Shown here: positions 25,986-35,366 of the stretch, piece by piece
How positions within the stretch are numbered: position 1 is the stretch's first letter
Layout: the number at the start of each line of letters is the position of its first letter
Assembly (NCBI RefSeq): GCF_012222825.1
Contig: NZ_CP038017.1
Location: 1,178,001-1,242,000, forward strand
Direction of reading: 5' to 3'
DNA length: 64,000 bases
Source: Allofrancisella frigidaquae
GTDB lineage: Bacteria > Pseudomonadota > Gammaproteobacteria > Francisellales > Francisellaceae
Made by a program: the position numbers and the translations under genes
The notes under the pieces: generated by a model
Databases searched by the model: none
What the model was told of the DNA's origin: nothing
Seen by the model: only the letters and a program-made list of their open reading frames with translations

Positions 25986-27035
25986 TTACTCATCCCTCAA
26001 ATACCACTCATAAATCTTTCTGATACCGTCTTCAAGCCCAACCTTATGATTCCAGCCAAGCTCATGAATTTTAGTAGGGTCTGTAAGCTTAACCATTGTA
26101 CCATCTGGCTTATCAGCATTAAATTTAAGCTCTCCTTTAAATCCAACAATATCTTTAATAAGCTCAGCCAACTCTTTAATAGAAATATCAACCCCAGTAC
26201 CAATATTGATATGGGTATTTCTAATTTCTTTAGCATTTTTTGAGTACGTATCTTTGAAGTCTCTATTTTCTAGCAAAAATACACAAGCATCTGCCATATC
26301 TTCGGAATATAAAAACTCTCTTCTAGGCTTACCAGTTCCCCATATTTCTACAGAGCTCTCATCTACACCAAACTTCGATAAGTACTGTCTAGCTTCTTCA
26401 ATAGAGTTCACTTTCAGATCTAGCAATACCTGCTCTATTTTGCCTTCATTTAGAAGTTTTGCAAGATATATCTTTCTAATCAATGCAGGTAAAACATGAG
26501 ATTTTTCTAAATCAAAATTATCATTTGGACCATATAAGTTAGTTGGCATCACTGATATAAAATTTGTACCATACTGTAAATTATAGCTTTCACACATCTT
26601 TATACCGGCGATCTTAGCTATCGCGTAAGGCTCATTAGTATACTCTAATGGGCTAGTAAGTAAACAATCCTCAGACATTGGCTGCGGCGCTTCTTTAGGA
26701 TAGATGCATGTACTACCTAAAAACAATAATTTCTTAACACCGTGTATATAGCTTTGATGTGTAACATTATTTTGAATCTGTAAATTCTCGTATATAAAGT
26801 CTGCCCTATAAGTATTATTTGCAACAATCCCTCCGACTTTAGCTGCAGCTAATATTACATATTCAGGCTTTTCAGTACTGAAAAAATCTTCCACAGATTT
26901 TTGATTCGTTAAATCAAGCTCAACATGAGTTCTCAATACTAAGTTAGTGTAGCCTTTAGATTGAAGATTTTTAATAATAGCTGAGCCAACTAAGCCCATG
27001 TGCCCAGCCACATATATTTTGCTGTCTTTACGCAT
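25986..27035 (-). CDS. fcl: GDP-L-fucose synthase
   Basis: The 349-residue enzyme has the NADP motif GHMGLVGSAI, the catalytic YAIAK (in NEPYAIAKIAG), and WGTGKPRREFLYSEDMADAC, typical of Fcl/WcaG. It epimerises and reduces GDP-4-keto-6-deoxymannose to GDP-L-fucose. It is about 28 residues longer than the E. coli enzyme because of an insertion near residues 195-225, a variant seen in some other bacteria. It starts 13 bp after gmd ends. Confidence 0.93.
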   Translation of the reverse strand: MRKDSKIYVAGHMGLVGSAIIKNLQSKGYTNLVLRTHVELDLTNQKSVEDFFSTEKPEYVILAAAKVGGIVANNTYRADFIYENLQIQNNVTHQSYIHGVKKLLFLGSTCIYPKEAPQPMSEDCLLTSPLEYTNEPYAIAKIAGIKMCESYNLQYGTNFISVMPTNLYGPNDNFDLEKSHVLPALIRKIYLAKLLNEGKIEQVLLDLKVNSIEEARQYLSKFGVDESSVEIWGTGKPRREFLYSEDMADACVFLLENRDFKDTYSKNAKEIRNTHINIGTGVDISIKELAELIKDIVGFKGELKFNADKPDGTMVKLTDPTKIHELGWNHKVGLEDGIRKIYEWYLRDE

Positions 27036-27048
27036 TTCAAATTACCCT

Positions 27049-28188
27049 TTACTCAAAGTAGCTCATAATTTTATAGCCACCTTCTTTTAGGTAAACATCT
27101 TTGGTCATAAGTTTAAGATCACTATCCATCATATCATTGACAAGATCTTTCAAATCATACTCTCTATTCCAGCCTAATTTTTGCTCAGCTTTTGTAGGAT
27201 CTCCTAGCAACAAATCAACCTCAGTTGGTCTAAAGTATCTTGGATCAACACAAACAATAATTTGACCTTTTGATAAATGAGTGAAATCAAGACCTAGCTC
27301 TTTTGCTCTATTATAATCAAGTGAATCAACTATGCCCACCTCATTAACTCCTTCATTTTCAAATTTCAAACTAATACCAGCATAAGCAAATGACAATTTC
27401 ACAAAATCTCTAACTGTAGTAGTCTGACCTGTAGCAATAACCCAATCTTCAGGCTCATCTGCTTGCAAAATCATCCACATCATCTTAACGTAATCTTTTG
27501 CATGTCCCCAATCTCTTTTTGCATCAAGATTTCCCAAATACAGCTTATCTTGAAGGTTAAGTGCTATCTTAGATGCTGCTCTTGTAATCTTTCTAGTCAC
27601 AAAAGTCTCACCACGCACTGGAGACTCATGGTTAAACAAAATACCATTACAAGCAAACATACCATAAGCTTCTCTATAATTCACAGTAATCCAGAACGCA
27701 TACATCTTAGCTACTGCATAAGGTGATCTTGGATAAAACGGTGTAGTCTCACTCTGTGGAATTGCTTGAACTTTACCATAAAGCTCAGAAGTACTTGCTT
27801 GATATATCTTAGTCTTCTTCTCTAACCCAAGAAGTCTAACAGCTTCTAAAATTCTCAAAGTACCAGCACCATCAGCATTAGCAACATATTCTGGAGTTTC
27901 AAAAGATACATGCACATGACTCATAGCAGCTAAGTTATAGATCTCATCTGGTTGAGTATCAGCAATAATTCTAGTTAGATTCATAGAATCTGTCATATCA
28001 CCATAGTGTAGAATCAGATTTCTATTCTCAACATGAGGATCTTGGTATAAGTGGTCGATTCTATCAGTATTAAAAAGCGAACTTCTTCTTTTGATACCAT
28101 GAACAACATAGCCTTTTTTTAATAAAAACTCAGCCAAATATGAACCATCTTGACCAGTAATACCTGTAATTAATGCTACTTTTTTCAT
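27049..28188 (-). CDS. gmd: GDP-mannose 4,6-dehydratase
   Basis: This 379-residue protein has [20 protein letters not shown] at the N-terminus, the [15 protein letters not shown] segment, and catalytic YAVAK ([10 protein letters not shown]). Gmd makes GDP-4-keto-6-deoxy-D-mannose, which Fcl turns into GDP-L-fucose. The substrate comes from ManC encoded downstream. It follows a 230-bp gap, the largest inside the biosynthetic block, so it may start a separate transcript. AAAGGT precedes the start. Confidence 0.97.
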   Translation of the reverse strand: MKKVALITGITGQDGSYLAEFLLKKGYVVHGIKRRSSLFNTDRIDHLYQDPHVENRNLILHYGDMTDSMNLTRIIADTQPDEIYNLAAMSHVHVSFETPEYVANADGAGTLRILEAVRLLGLEKKTKIYQASTSELYGKVQAIPQSETTPFYPRSPYAVAKMYAFWITVNYREAYGMFACNGILFNHESPVRGETFVTRKITRAASKIALNLQDKLYLGNLDAKRDWGHAKDYVKMMWMILQADEPEDWVIATGQTTTVRDFVKLSFAYAGISLKFENEGVNEVGIVDSLDYNRAKELGLDFTHLSKGQIIVCVDPRYFRPTEVDLLLGDPTKAEQKLGWNREYDLKDLVNDMMDSDLKLMTKDVYLKEGGYKIMSYFE

Positions 28189-28235
28189 TTTAGATACCTT
28201 TTTTACATTATTTAATTAACTCATAATTCAATACA

Positions 28236-28271
28236 GTCTATTAAACTTGATGAGAGAACCTCTTAATAGAC
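28236..28271. promoter_or_regulatory. stem-loop in the gap upstream of gmd
   Basis: GTCTATTAA (28236-28244) and TTAATAGAC (28263-28271) form a 9-bp perfect stem with an 18-base loop. It lies in the only sizeable gap (28189-28418) between biosynthetic genes of this block. It has no adjacent T-run on the minus strand, so it is not a standard terminator. It could be regulatory or a scar of recombination. The rest of the gap shows nothing recognisable. Confidence 0.35.
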
Positions 28272-28418
28272 ATTGCTGTTCTATACTCATCTAACAGCCT
28301 ATATTAAATAAACTTAGCTCTGATAATCAAATTTCACTGTCGGGATTAAATCTCTCTACACAACCTAAACCTAATTAAAAATTTTTATCTACAATACTTT
28401 AATTATAATATATTAGTC

Positions 28419-29420
28419 TTAACCATGTATCAAGTTGAGTATAAAATTTACAGGCTTTAAAACATCATTAGATTGAGTGTTCACATATATAACATCTTTA
28501 TAGCCTTCTAACACCTCTCTCGAGTATGGCTGATCTGAAACAAGTATTTTCAAATCAAATAGCTGCGCTTCCACTAGCGGTAGACCAAAGGTCTCAATAT
28601 CGCTAGGAAACAACAATAAATCTGAAGATTTATAATATTCCAAAACACGGTCATAACTAAGGTTGCCCACTAACTTAATTTTATTTTCTAGCCTTTTTTC
28701 AATTATCAAGTCATAAAGCCTTTTGCTGTCACTTTTAGAAAATGTAAAGACACATTCAAAGTCACTATCTAATTTAGAAAGCCACTCTATTATTAAATGA
28801 TGATTCTTATACTTAATAGGTGCAGCTGGATAAAAAATTCTAAACTTGGTTTTAGGAATATCATTTATACTAGATATGTCAATATCCTTAATTTCAGGTC
28901 TAACTATTTCAATATTATTAGTATTATATTTAAATTTCTCAGCAAAAGCTTTTTTAACCCAACGGGTTTGGACTATAACTCTGCTAACTCTATTTAATCC
29001 CATTCGAATAAAAAAAGGATATATATTTCTATAAAACCAAAAAATCCTTTCATCTTTTCTAAAAATATTCCATTGCTTATCAGAAATAGATAAAGCTTGA
29101 TGAAAATAAACTATTTGCTCAATATTTCCACTTACATTAAGGGGTGTATTTTGTAATGATATAATAGTATCAGGTTTGATGTTTTTTCTTTTCAACTCTT
29201 TACTAAAAAGATAGTTATCCCAAAATATCCTTTTTATTCTATTTTGCTTACCAATGTTAAATATTTTTACATTACTAGACTCATATTGTGCTAGTGAATT
29301 TAATGAAACAAAAAAATAATAAGAGTTTCTTTTATCTTGTAAAGCCTGTTCCAAATAGCTTTTAAGGATAGCTAAAGCACCACCACTTTTTGCAGCTGGA
29401 TTATTTATCACTATGTTCAC
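28419..29420 (-). CDS. glycosyltransferase family 4
   Basis: This 333-residue protein is a GT-B type transferase: an N-terminal Rossmann half and a C-terminal half with FRIFYPAAPIKYKNHHLIIE and the E-x7-E-like SDIETFGLPLVEAQLFDL motif near residue 285. GT4 enzymes retain the anomeric configuration. It begins within the end of wzy (4-bp overlap). It probably adds one O-unit sugar; fucose is a possible donor given gmd-fcl downstream, but this is not shown. Confidence 0.88.
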   Translation of the reverse strand: MNIVINNPAAKSGGALAILKSYLEQALQDKRNSYYFFVSLNSLAQYESSNVKIFNIGKQNRIKRIFWDNYLFSKELKRKNIKPDTIISLQNTPLNVSGNIEQIVYFHQALSISDKQWNIFRKDERIFWFYRNIYPFFIRMGLNRVSRVIVQTRWVKKAFAEKFKYNTNNIEIVRPEIKDIDISSINDIPKTKFRIFYPAAPIKYKNHHLIIEWLSKLDSDFECVFTFSKSDSKRLYDLIIEKRLENKIKLVGNLSYDRVLEYYKSSDLLLFPSDIETFGLPLVEAQLFDLKILVSDQPYSREVLEGYKDVIYVNTQSNDVLKPVNFILNLIHG

Positions 29421-30403
29421 TTAATCACCCAAAAACCATCACCATATTCAATAACATTATCAATAAAAAAAATTCCTTTAATTAACAAAAAAGATATCAA
29501 TAAAAATAATACTAGACTATACCTTTTCATTTCCATATCTTTTTTAGGTAACATCAAGTACAACAGAAAGAAAACCTCAAACATAAAAGCACGATTACCT
29601 AATAATACTGTCGCCAGGATATAGAATGTAGAAATAGCAATAACTCTAACCCTATAATTACCCTTATAAAAACATATAAAAATTAACCCAACAACCAAAC
29701 TTTTCAGAATATCTGAGATGGTTGTCTTATATATGTAAGCCGAAAACTTATGCAAGATTATACTTTCAAATAGCACAAAAACAAACAATGAAATCATCAT
29801 AATTATGCAAAAGACTATAGTTTCCTTATTAGTGAGTTTAAAATTACTACGCATATATAAAAATATTGGTATATAGAATAATATCATAGAGAAATGTGAT
29901 AGAACTGATAATAAAACACATAAATATGATAACTTTATCTTTGCTCTATTATAAAGTAGTAAACTTAGGATTCCAAAAAGAAATCCAAACTTTAATCTTT
30001 CAGCTCCTGTATATAAAACTAGAAAATAAAATGAGAATGTAACTATGAGAAAGCCATATATTTTATAGTGCCCCTTATACTTCAAATATGTATATGAGAA
30101 AATAGCTAGCAATCCATTCGCTAATGACATCACAAATATCTTACTAAGCCCTAAGCATACAGCCAAATATACTACTGCAAAATATATAGGCTCCTTTGCC
30201 CCAATAAAACTATACATACTCTCATACAGTTTATGTATTGATTCTGTTGCTATATTTAACTGAATGTAATCATAAAATTTGTTATAAAATAACTGATCAC
30301 CCTGGGTATAGTAATGCAATAAAATACTTGATAAAGAATAAACTAAAACAAAAATTAAAACATTTTCGAAAAAAATAGTGTTTCTTCTGATCTTAAAAAC
30401 CAT
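29417..30403 (-). CDS. wzy: Wzy O-antigen polymerase (EpsG-like)
   Basis: This 328-residue polytopic protein has about nine or ten membrane helices and a large loop with YESMYSFIGAKEPIYF, typical of EpsG/Wzy polymerases. It joins lipid-linked O-units on the periplasmic face. It is the only such protein in the cluster other than Wzx. It overlaps the preceding epimerase gene by 11 bp. Confidence 0.82.
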   Translation of the reverse strand: MVFKIRRNTIFFENVLIFVLVYSLSSILLHYYTQGDQLFYNKFYDYIQLNIATESIHKLYESMYSFIGAKEPIYFAVVYLAVCLGLSKIFVMSLANGLLAIFSYTYLKYKGHYKIYGFLIVTFSFYFLVLYTGAERLKFGFLFGILSLLLYNRAKIKLSYLCVLLSVLSHFSMILFYIPIFLYMRSNFKLTNKETIVFCIIMMISLFVFVLFESIILHKFSAYIYKTTISDILKSLVVGLIFICFYKGNYRVRVIAISTFYILATVLLGNRAFMFEVFFLLYLMLPKKDMEMKRYSLVLFLLISFLLIKGIFFIDNVIEYGDGFWVIK

Positions 30404-31511
30404 AATTTGAGTACGATAATAATATTTTCAAAACTTTATCAGAAACATTTGGCATAGAATAATCTGCAACAAGCCTTCTTCTATCGTCAGTTTCTTCATC
30501 TAAAATAGCTAATGCTTGTAGGATTTTATCTTTGTTAAGCCCAACCATCATGACTACCCCCTCTTCCATAGCCTCTGGGCGTTCATGAGAATATCTAATA
30601 TTCAAAGCCTTAAATCCTAATATAGAGCTTTCCTCACTAATCGTACCACTATCACTAAGCACTACTTTTGAGTCTAACTGAAGCTTAACATAGTCATTAA
30701 ACCCTAGTGGTTTCATAATTTGTATCAAAGGATGAATTTCCAGGTTTTCTTGATCTATCATTTTTTTTGTTCTTGGGTGAGCTGCAAATATAATTGGTAA
30801 TTCGTAAGTCTTAGCAACCGCATTTAATGATTCCATCAGGTCAAGAAATGATTCTCTATCACTGACATTCTCTTCTCTATGTGCTGATACTACAAAGTAT
30901 TTACCCTCTTCTAGAGATAATCTTTCAACAATATCAGAGTTGTGAATATCGTCTTTTTTTATCTGTAGCACCTCAAACATGGGACTACCAGTTTTTATAA
31001 TTCTTTGTGAAGGAAACCCTTCTGCAAGTAGATTTTCTCTTGCAATATCACTATATGGTAAATTTATATCTGAAATATGATCTACTATCTTGCGATTTAG
31101 TTCTTCTGGAACTCTAGAATCAAAGCAACGGTTTCCTGCTTCCATATGGAATACTGAAATTTTTCGCTTTTTAGCAGCTATAGCACATAAACAACTATTG
31201 GTATCGCCTAATACAAGAAATGCATCTGGCATTTCTTTGTCTAAAACTTCATCAATTTTGATTAAGATATTACCAATAGTCTCGATAGGCTTACCACTAG
31301 CTACTGAGTTTAAGAAATAGTCAGGCTTTCTTAAGTTGAAATCATCAAAAAATACCTGATTAAGCTCATAATCATGATTTTGTCCTGTATGAACAAATAT
31401 GTGTCTGACAGCATGTGTTGCATCTAGTAGTTGTATAGTCGGCACGAGTCTTATAATTTCAGGTCTTGTACCAACAACAGTCATTATCTTTAATTTTTTC
31501 ATATTATTCAT
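30393..31511 (-). CDS. UDP-HexNAc 2-epimerase (FnlC/WbvD/WecB-like)
   Basis: This 372-residue protein is a non-hydrolysing UDP-sugar 2-epimerase: VGTRPEIIRL at the start, HTGQNHDYELNQVFFDD, DTNSCLCAIAAKKRKI, HMEAGNRCFDSRVPEELNRK, and SDSGTISEESSILGFKALN. In the L-sugar pathways, it inverts C2 in the last step to give UDP-L-FucNAc (FnlC) or UDP-L-QuiNAc (WbvD). It lies just downstream of the rmlD-like gene and close to the fnlA-like gene that catalyse the earlier steps. The exact product depends on the reductase. Confidence 0.88.
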   Translation of the reverse strand: MNNMKKLKIMTVVGTRPEIIRLVPTIQLLDATHAVRHIFVHTGQNHDYELNQVFFDDFNLRKPDYFLNSVASGKPIETIGNILIKIDEVLDKEMPDAFLVLGDTNSCLCAIAAKKRKISVFHMEAGNRCFDSRVPEELNRKIVDHISDINLPYSDIARENLLAEGFPSQRIIKTGSPMFEVLQIKKDDIHNSDIVERLSLEEGKYFVVSAHREENVSDRESFLDLMESLNAVAKTYELPIIFAAHPRTKKMIDQENLEIHPLIQIMKPLGFNDYVKLQLDSKVVLSDSGTISEESSILGFKALNIRYSHERPEAMEEGVVMMVGLNKDKILQALAILDEETDDRRRLVADYSMPNVSDKVLKILLSYSNYGF

Positions 31512-31517
31512 AATATC

Positions 31518-32363
31518 CTAATAGTTATAAAATTCTTTATTATCTATTATCCATTTTTGCATATCTTGAATCATAATATCATAACTTGGAACATCAAAAG
31601 TCTGATTTTTTGTTATGAGAGATTTATCAGTTACATAATTATCATTCTTTAAAATGTTTAAATCATCGCAGGCAAAGTATTTTTTAAAAAGTAATAGTAA
31701 ATCATATTTACTTATTTTCTGACCATTTGTTAGATGATACAAGCCTTTTAAGTTTTTTATTATTGCTAAATCTATTGATTTTGCTAATAGTATTGTGGTA
31801 ACCCCCCCCCACATAGCCCTAGTATAGCCATTAATTTCTGACAATTTTCTAGCTTTCATAAACCAATTAAATAATCCTATACCATTTTCATTTATATCTG
31901 GACCAATAATAGATGTTCTAATTGTTAAATTTTTAGCATCACCTAACTCACCCAAAGCTTTTGATCTTCCATAAAACGTTCTTGCATCTGTTGAATCATC
32001 TTCACTATAACTACCTTTTTCACCAGAAAAAACACAGTCTGTACTTATATGTATTATTTTAGTTGGTAAATATAATGTTATTTTTGCCAAAAAGTTAGGG
32101 AGGTATGAATTGATTAAAACAGCCTTATCATGATTGTTTTCAGCATCTGTATTTAATATACCTACTGCATTAATGATATAGTCATATTTATTTGATATAA
32201 TACAACTTTTTAATAAGTCAAAATCTGAAACATCCATCACAATAGTTTCTTTAAAAATAGCTGGTTTTCTTGCAATCTTATCAACAATATAACCTTTTTC
32301 TTCAAAATATATTGATATGACATGACCAGCCATTCCGTTACAACCTAAAACCAAAACTTTCAT
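31518..32363 (-). CDS. RmlD-like nucleotide-sugar 4-keto reductase (WbvR-type)
   Basis: This 281-residue SDR has the motif LGCNGMAGHVI, HISTDCVFSGEKGSYSEDD and catalytic YGRSK (in RTFYGRSKALGELG), and is close to RmlD. It most likely reduces the UDP-4-keto product of the FnlA-like enzyme. Its short RmlD-like form resembles WbvR, which leads to UDP-L-RhaNAc and then L-QuiNAc, rather than the longer FnlB/WbjC with a C-terminal cupin that leads to L-FucNAc. A nine-G tract encodes WGGV near residue 186 (31802-31810), a candidate slippage site. Confidence 0.82.
   Translation of the reverse strand: MKVLVLGCNGMAGHVISIYFEEKGYIVDKIARKPAIFKETIVMDVSDFDLLKSCIISNKYDYIINAVGILNTDAENNHDKAVLINSYLPNFLAKITLYLPTKIIHISTDCVFSGEKGSYSEDDSTDARTFYGRSKALGELGDAKNLTIRTSIIGPDINENGIGLFNWFMKARKLSEINGYTRAMWGGVTTILLAKSIDLAIIKNLKGLYHLTNGQKISKYDLLLLFKKYFACDDLNILKNDNYVTDKSLITKNQTFDVPSYDIMIQDMQKWIIDNKEFYNY
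31802..31810 (-). repeat. (G)9 homopolymer inside the rmlD-like gene
   Basis: Nine consecutive C on the plus strand read as nine G in the coding strand and encode WGGV. It is the longest G/C run I noticed in this very AT-rich window. A one-base change would truncate the reductase after about 190 residues. Such tracts are typical of slipped-strand phase variation. Confidence 0.9.
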
Positions 32364-32370
32364 TATTTAC

Positions 32371-33135
32371 CTATTTATTTTTCTTTATTATTTCTTCAAA
32401 TGGAGTAAAAATAGCTCTATGCACTTTATTATGTATAATTTCATTATTTGGTCTACTGCTGGTATAGTAATACAAAATAAGAGACTTTCTACTCATATTT
32501 TCAGGACACTGCAATTTATGTGGATGTCCATGCTGAGTTAAATCACTCGTATTAAATAACACCATATTGTTAAAAACTGGAGGTATTTTATCAACACAAT
32601 AGGTTAAGTCCTTATCCCAAAATTCAAGGTATCCACCATACTCCTCTTTCCAGTTTTTATTTAGAAAGACTATAACATTTACTCTTCTATACATTCGTAT
32701 ATCATCATTCCAAGTACCATCAACATGAATAGCTAGTTGTCCACCCTTCATAATCTGATTTAGACCACCCCCTCCAAACCAGTAATCAGGCATAAGACCT
32801 TTTATACCTGTAAATTCAGACAAAAGCCTACAGAAACGACCAGATTGTAAAGCTTGTACTACAAGCAAAATATTAGGTGGTATATCAAGTTCTGTCTGCC
32901 ACTTAGTGCGATACTTAACTTGTATACCCTCATCATTTCTAATATCCCAAAATCTTTTATCTTTAATGCTAGGAAAACTATTAATAACATTATTTAATGC
33001 TTCATCTGAAAAGAGATTAGATATAGAATCGTAAGAAAAAGGATTTTTGTTCTGGTAAGCAGCCTTATTCTTCTTAACATACTCTTCAAATTTATCAAAA
33101 TTAAAAACGGTGTTACCGTATATATGCTCCAACAT
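32371..33135 (-). CDS. 2-oxoglutarate/Fe(II)-dependent oxygenase (prolyl-4-hydroxylase type)
   Basis: The 254-residue product has the iron-binding HVDGTWN (His-x-Asp), a distal His in SDLTQHGHPHKL, and the 2-oxoglutarate-binding Arg in SRKSLILYYY, the complete facial triad plus Arg of this fold. The EYGGYLEFWDKDL segment supports the P4H subgroup. I chose ATG 33135 over 33168 because GGGAG lies seven bases upstream. It sits between the fnlA-like and rmlD-like genes, so it may hydroxylate a sugar or the lipid-linked O-unit. Protein substrates are also possible. Confidence 0.85.
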   Translation of the reverse strand: MLEHIYGNTVFNFDKFEEYVKKNKAAYQNKNPFSYDSISNLFSDEALNNVINSFPSIKDKRFWDIRNDEGIQVKYRTKWQTELDIPPNILLVVQALQSGRFCRLLSEFTGIKGLMPDYWFGGGGLNQIMKGGQLAIHVDGTWNDDIRMYRRVNVIVFLNKNWKEEYGGYLEFWDKDLTYCVDKIPPVFNNMVLFNTSDLTQHGHPHKLQCPENMSRKSLILYYYTSSRPNNEIIHNKVHRAIFTPFEEIIKKNK

Positions 33136-33148
33136 ATTACAACTCCCT

Positions 33149-34153
33149 CTAAAGTTTAATTTTTTCAAGTAATTTAATCATCCCATTAACACTTAATCTT
33201 TCCGTGTTATGCGAGTGGTAATCTTCTGCTTTGGCAATAGCACTTTTACCATCTGAGAAATATTTACTATAATTAAGATCCCTATCATCTGCAGCTACCC
33301 TATAGTATTGTCCCATATCCTCAGCCCTAGCCATTTCTTCTTTTGTAACTAGTACTTCATATAGCTTCTCGCCATGCCTAAACCCGATAATATCTATTCC
33401 TACTTTTTTATTCTTCTTCTGCATTAGAGCTTCAGCTAATGTCTCAATAGTAGCTGCTGGTGCTTTCTGGATAAATAAATCTCCCTGATTTGCGTTTTTA
33501 AATGAAAATAAAACCAGATCAACAGCATCCTCTAAGGTCATCATAAATCTAGTCATATTAGGATCTGTAATGGTGAGGTTTTTACCCTCATCTATAAGCT
33601 GAGAAAATAGCGGAATCACAGAACCACGACTTGCCATTACATTACCATATCTTGTAATGGATATCTTAGTTTCATTATTAGACAAATTTCTACTTTTTGC
33701 TACCGCTACTTTTTCCATCATTGCCTTAGAGATACCCATAGCATTTATAGGATAAGCAGCCTTATCTGTACTTAGGCAAATAACACTCTTTACATTATAA
33801 AATATCGCAGAATCTAATACATTCTCAGTACCGATAACATTAGTATTAACAGCTTCCATTGGAAAAAACTCACAAGATGGTACTTGCTTAAGTGCTGCAG
33901 CATGAAAGACATAGTTGACCCCTTTCATTGCTGTATCAACACTCTTTCTATCTCTTACATCACCTATATAGAATTTCAACTTATCTGAGTTATATTTCTT
34001 ACGCATATCATCTTGTTTTTTTTCATCACGCGAGAATATACGTATTTCTTTTATATCACTATCTAAAAATCTATTTGCTACAGTTTCACCAAATGACCCT
34101 GTACCACCTGTTATTAAAAGAACTTTATCTTTAAAATCATTTAAACAAGTCAT
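33149..34153 (-). CDS. fnlA: UDP-GlcNAc 4,6-dehydratase/5-epimerase (FnlA/WbjB/WbvB-like)
   Basis: This 334-residue SDR has the NADP motif TGGTGSFGETVANRF, FSRDEKKQDDMRKKY, HAAALKQVPSCEF, and STDKAAYPINAMGISK with the catalytic Thr-Asp-Lys and M-x-x-x-K pair, plus the C-terminal DRDLNYSKYF and YHSHNTERL. These match FnlA/WbjB almost throughout. It converts UDP-GlcNAc to the UDP-4-keto-L-sugar that starts the L-FucNAc/L-QuiNAc route. It overlaps the upstream GT4 gene by 17 bp. Confidence 0.92.
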   Translation of the reverse strand: MTCLNDFKDKVLLITGGTGSFGETVANRFLDSDIKEIRIFSRDEKKQDDMRKKYNSDKLKFYIGDVRDRKSVDTAMKGVNYVFHAAALKQVPSCEFFPMEAVNTNVIGTENVLDSAIFYNVKSVICLSTDKAAYPINAMGISKAMMEKVAVAKSRNLSNNETKISITRYGNVMASRGSVIPLFSQLIDEGKNLTITDPNMTRFMMTLEDAVDLVLFSFKNANQGDLFIQKAPAATIETLAEALMQKKNKKVGIDIIGFRHGEKLYEVLVTKEEMARAEDMGQYYRVAADDRDLNYSKYFSDGKSAIAKAEDYHSHNTERLSVNGMIKLLEKIKL

Positions 34154-35360
34154 CCAACTCTTCCATTAATTTATTTTTATTAAAGTATTTATGTGAAAAC
34201 TCTATTGCGTTTTGGGACATTTTAACCATGTCAGTTTCTGGCATAGCTTTCATTTTCAATATATTATTATATAATGATAGCCAATCTCCAGAGTTGTTGA
34301 CTAAGCCACATTTTGCTTTCATAATTATTTCCTGAACCTCACCATCTGCTGATACCAGTATTGGTTTACCACATGCCAAGCATGACTGTGTTTTACCAGG
34401 AATCGTCATTGAAAATATTTCAGATTTAGTCAAACATATCAATGAGGCATCTATCTCATGCATAAAATACTTGATATTTTGTGGAAGTTGCGACTCAATA
34501 AAAACAAAATAGTTATCAATACTGTTTTTAGCAATATCCACCTGCAATTGATGCTTATATCGACCATCTCCGACCATATAGAATTTTACATTACTTATAT
34601 TTGTCTCTTTAAGCTTTAAGGCGACTTTGATAAGAATATCCAGACCTTGTGCTTGGCCTATATTTCCTGCAAAGAGCACCTTAAAACCACTATCATCTTT
34701 AAAGTATTTATTATAAATTTGCTCGTCTCTTAATTTAGCCTCCTCATAAAAACTCTCAGCATATTGAGGCCAAAACATTAGTTTTTGTTCATACATATCG
34801 TTACGAGATTTTATTTTACTTACAAAACTCCTTGATGAAGTTAAAATCTTGTCACAATTTTTATAAATATAATCAACCATCTTATTGAGTCTACTAAGGA
34901 TAAATTTATTTTTTAAACCAAGAACAACCTCAACACTTTCTGGCCATAAATCTGTCACATAAATATAGCAAGGAATACGATTTTTCTTCGCAATCTTAAT
35001 GGCTGGTAAAGCCTGAGTCATTGGTGAAACTTCATATATAAATATATAATCTGGCTTTAATCTAGAAAAAAATGACCAAATAAAACCAGAAATCACAAAT
35101 GAGATATAATTCAAAGCCAAAAATATTTTATTATTTTTCCTTGGAATTATAGGAATTCTAATTATTTTAACTCCTTTGTAACTTTCTTTTCTCTTACTAA
35201 AAAAACCATATCCTTTAAAAAAATTTCCTGAAGGGTAATTAGGTACCGCTGTTAACACTGTGACTTCATACCCCCTATTATATAACTCAACTGCTAAATC
35301 ATTGACCCTAAAATTCTCAGGATAAAAATATTGGCTAACTATTAAAATATGCTTTTTCAA
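34137..35360 (-). CDS. glycosyltransferase family 4, WbuB-like
   Basis: This 407-residue GT-B protein starts HILIVSQYFYPENFRVNDLA and continues with VTVLTAVPNYPSGNFFKGYG, the N-terminal signature of WbuB-type L-FucNAc/L-QuiNAc transferases. The C-terminal domain has VLFAGNIGQAQGLDILIK and IPGKTQSCLACGKPILV. Position directly before the fnlA-like gene supports L-sugar donor use, as in E. coli O26 wbuB next to fnlABC. It is cytoplasmic or membrane-associated. The acceptor is unknown. Confidence 0.88.
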   Translation of the reverse strand: MKKHILIVSQYFYPENFRVNDLAVELYNRGYEVTVLTAVPNYPSGNFFKGYGFFSKRKESYKGVKIIRIPIIPRKNNKIFLALNYISFVISGFIWSFFSRLKPDYIFIYEVSPMTQALPAIKIAKKNRIPCYIYVTDLWPESVEVVLGLKNKFILSRLNKMVDYIYKNCDKILTSSRSFVSKIKSRNDMYEQKLMFWPQYAESFYEEAKLRDEQIYNKYFKDDSGFKVLFAGNIGQAQGLDILIKVALKLKETNISNVKFYMVGDGRYKHQLQVDIAKNSIDNYFVFIESQLPQNIKYFMHEIDASLICLTKSEIFSMTIPGKTQSCLACGKPILVSADGEVQEIIMKAKCGLVNNSGDWLSLYNNILKMKAMPETDMVKMSQNAIEFSHKYFNKNKLMEELDDLFK

Positions 35361-35366
35361 ACTAAT

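Noticed and set aside
25997-26499. three overlapping frames on both strands
   Set aside because: All are shadows of fcl, which has intact family motifs through this region.
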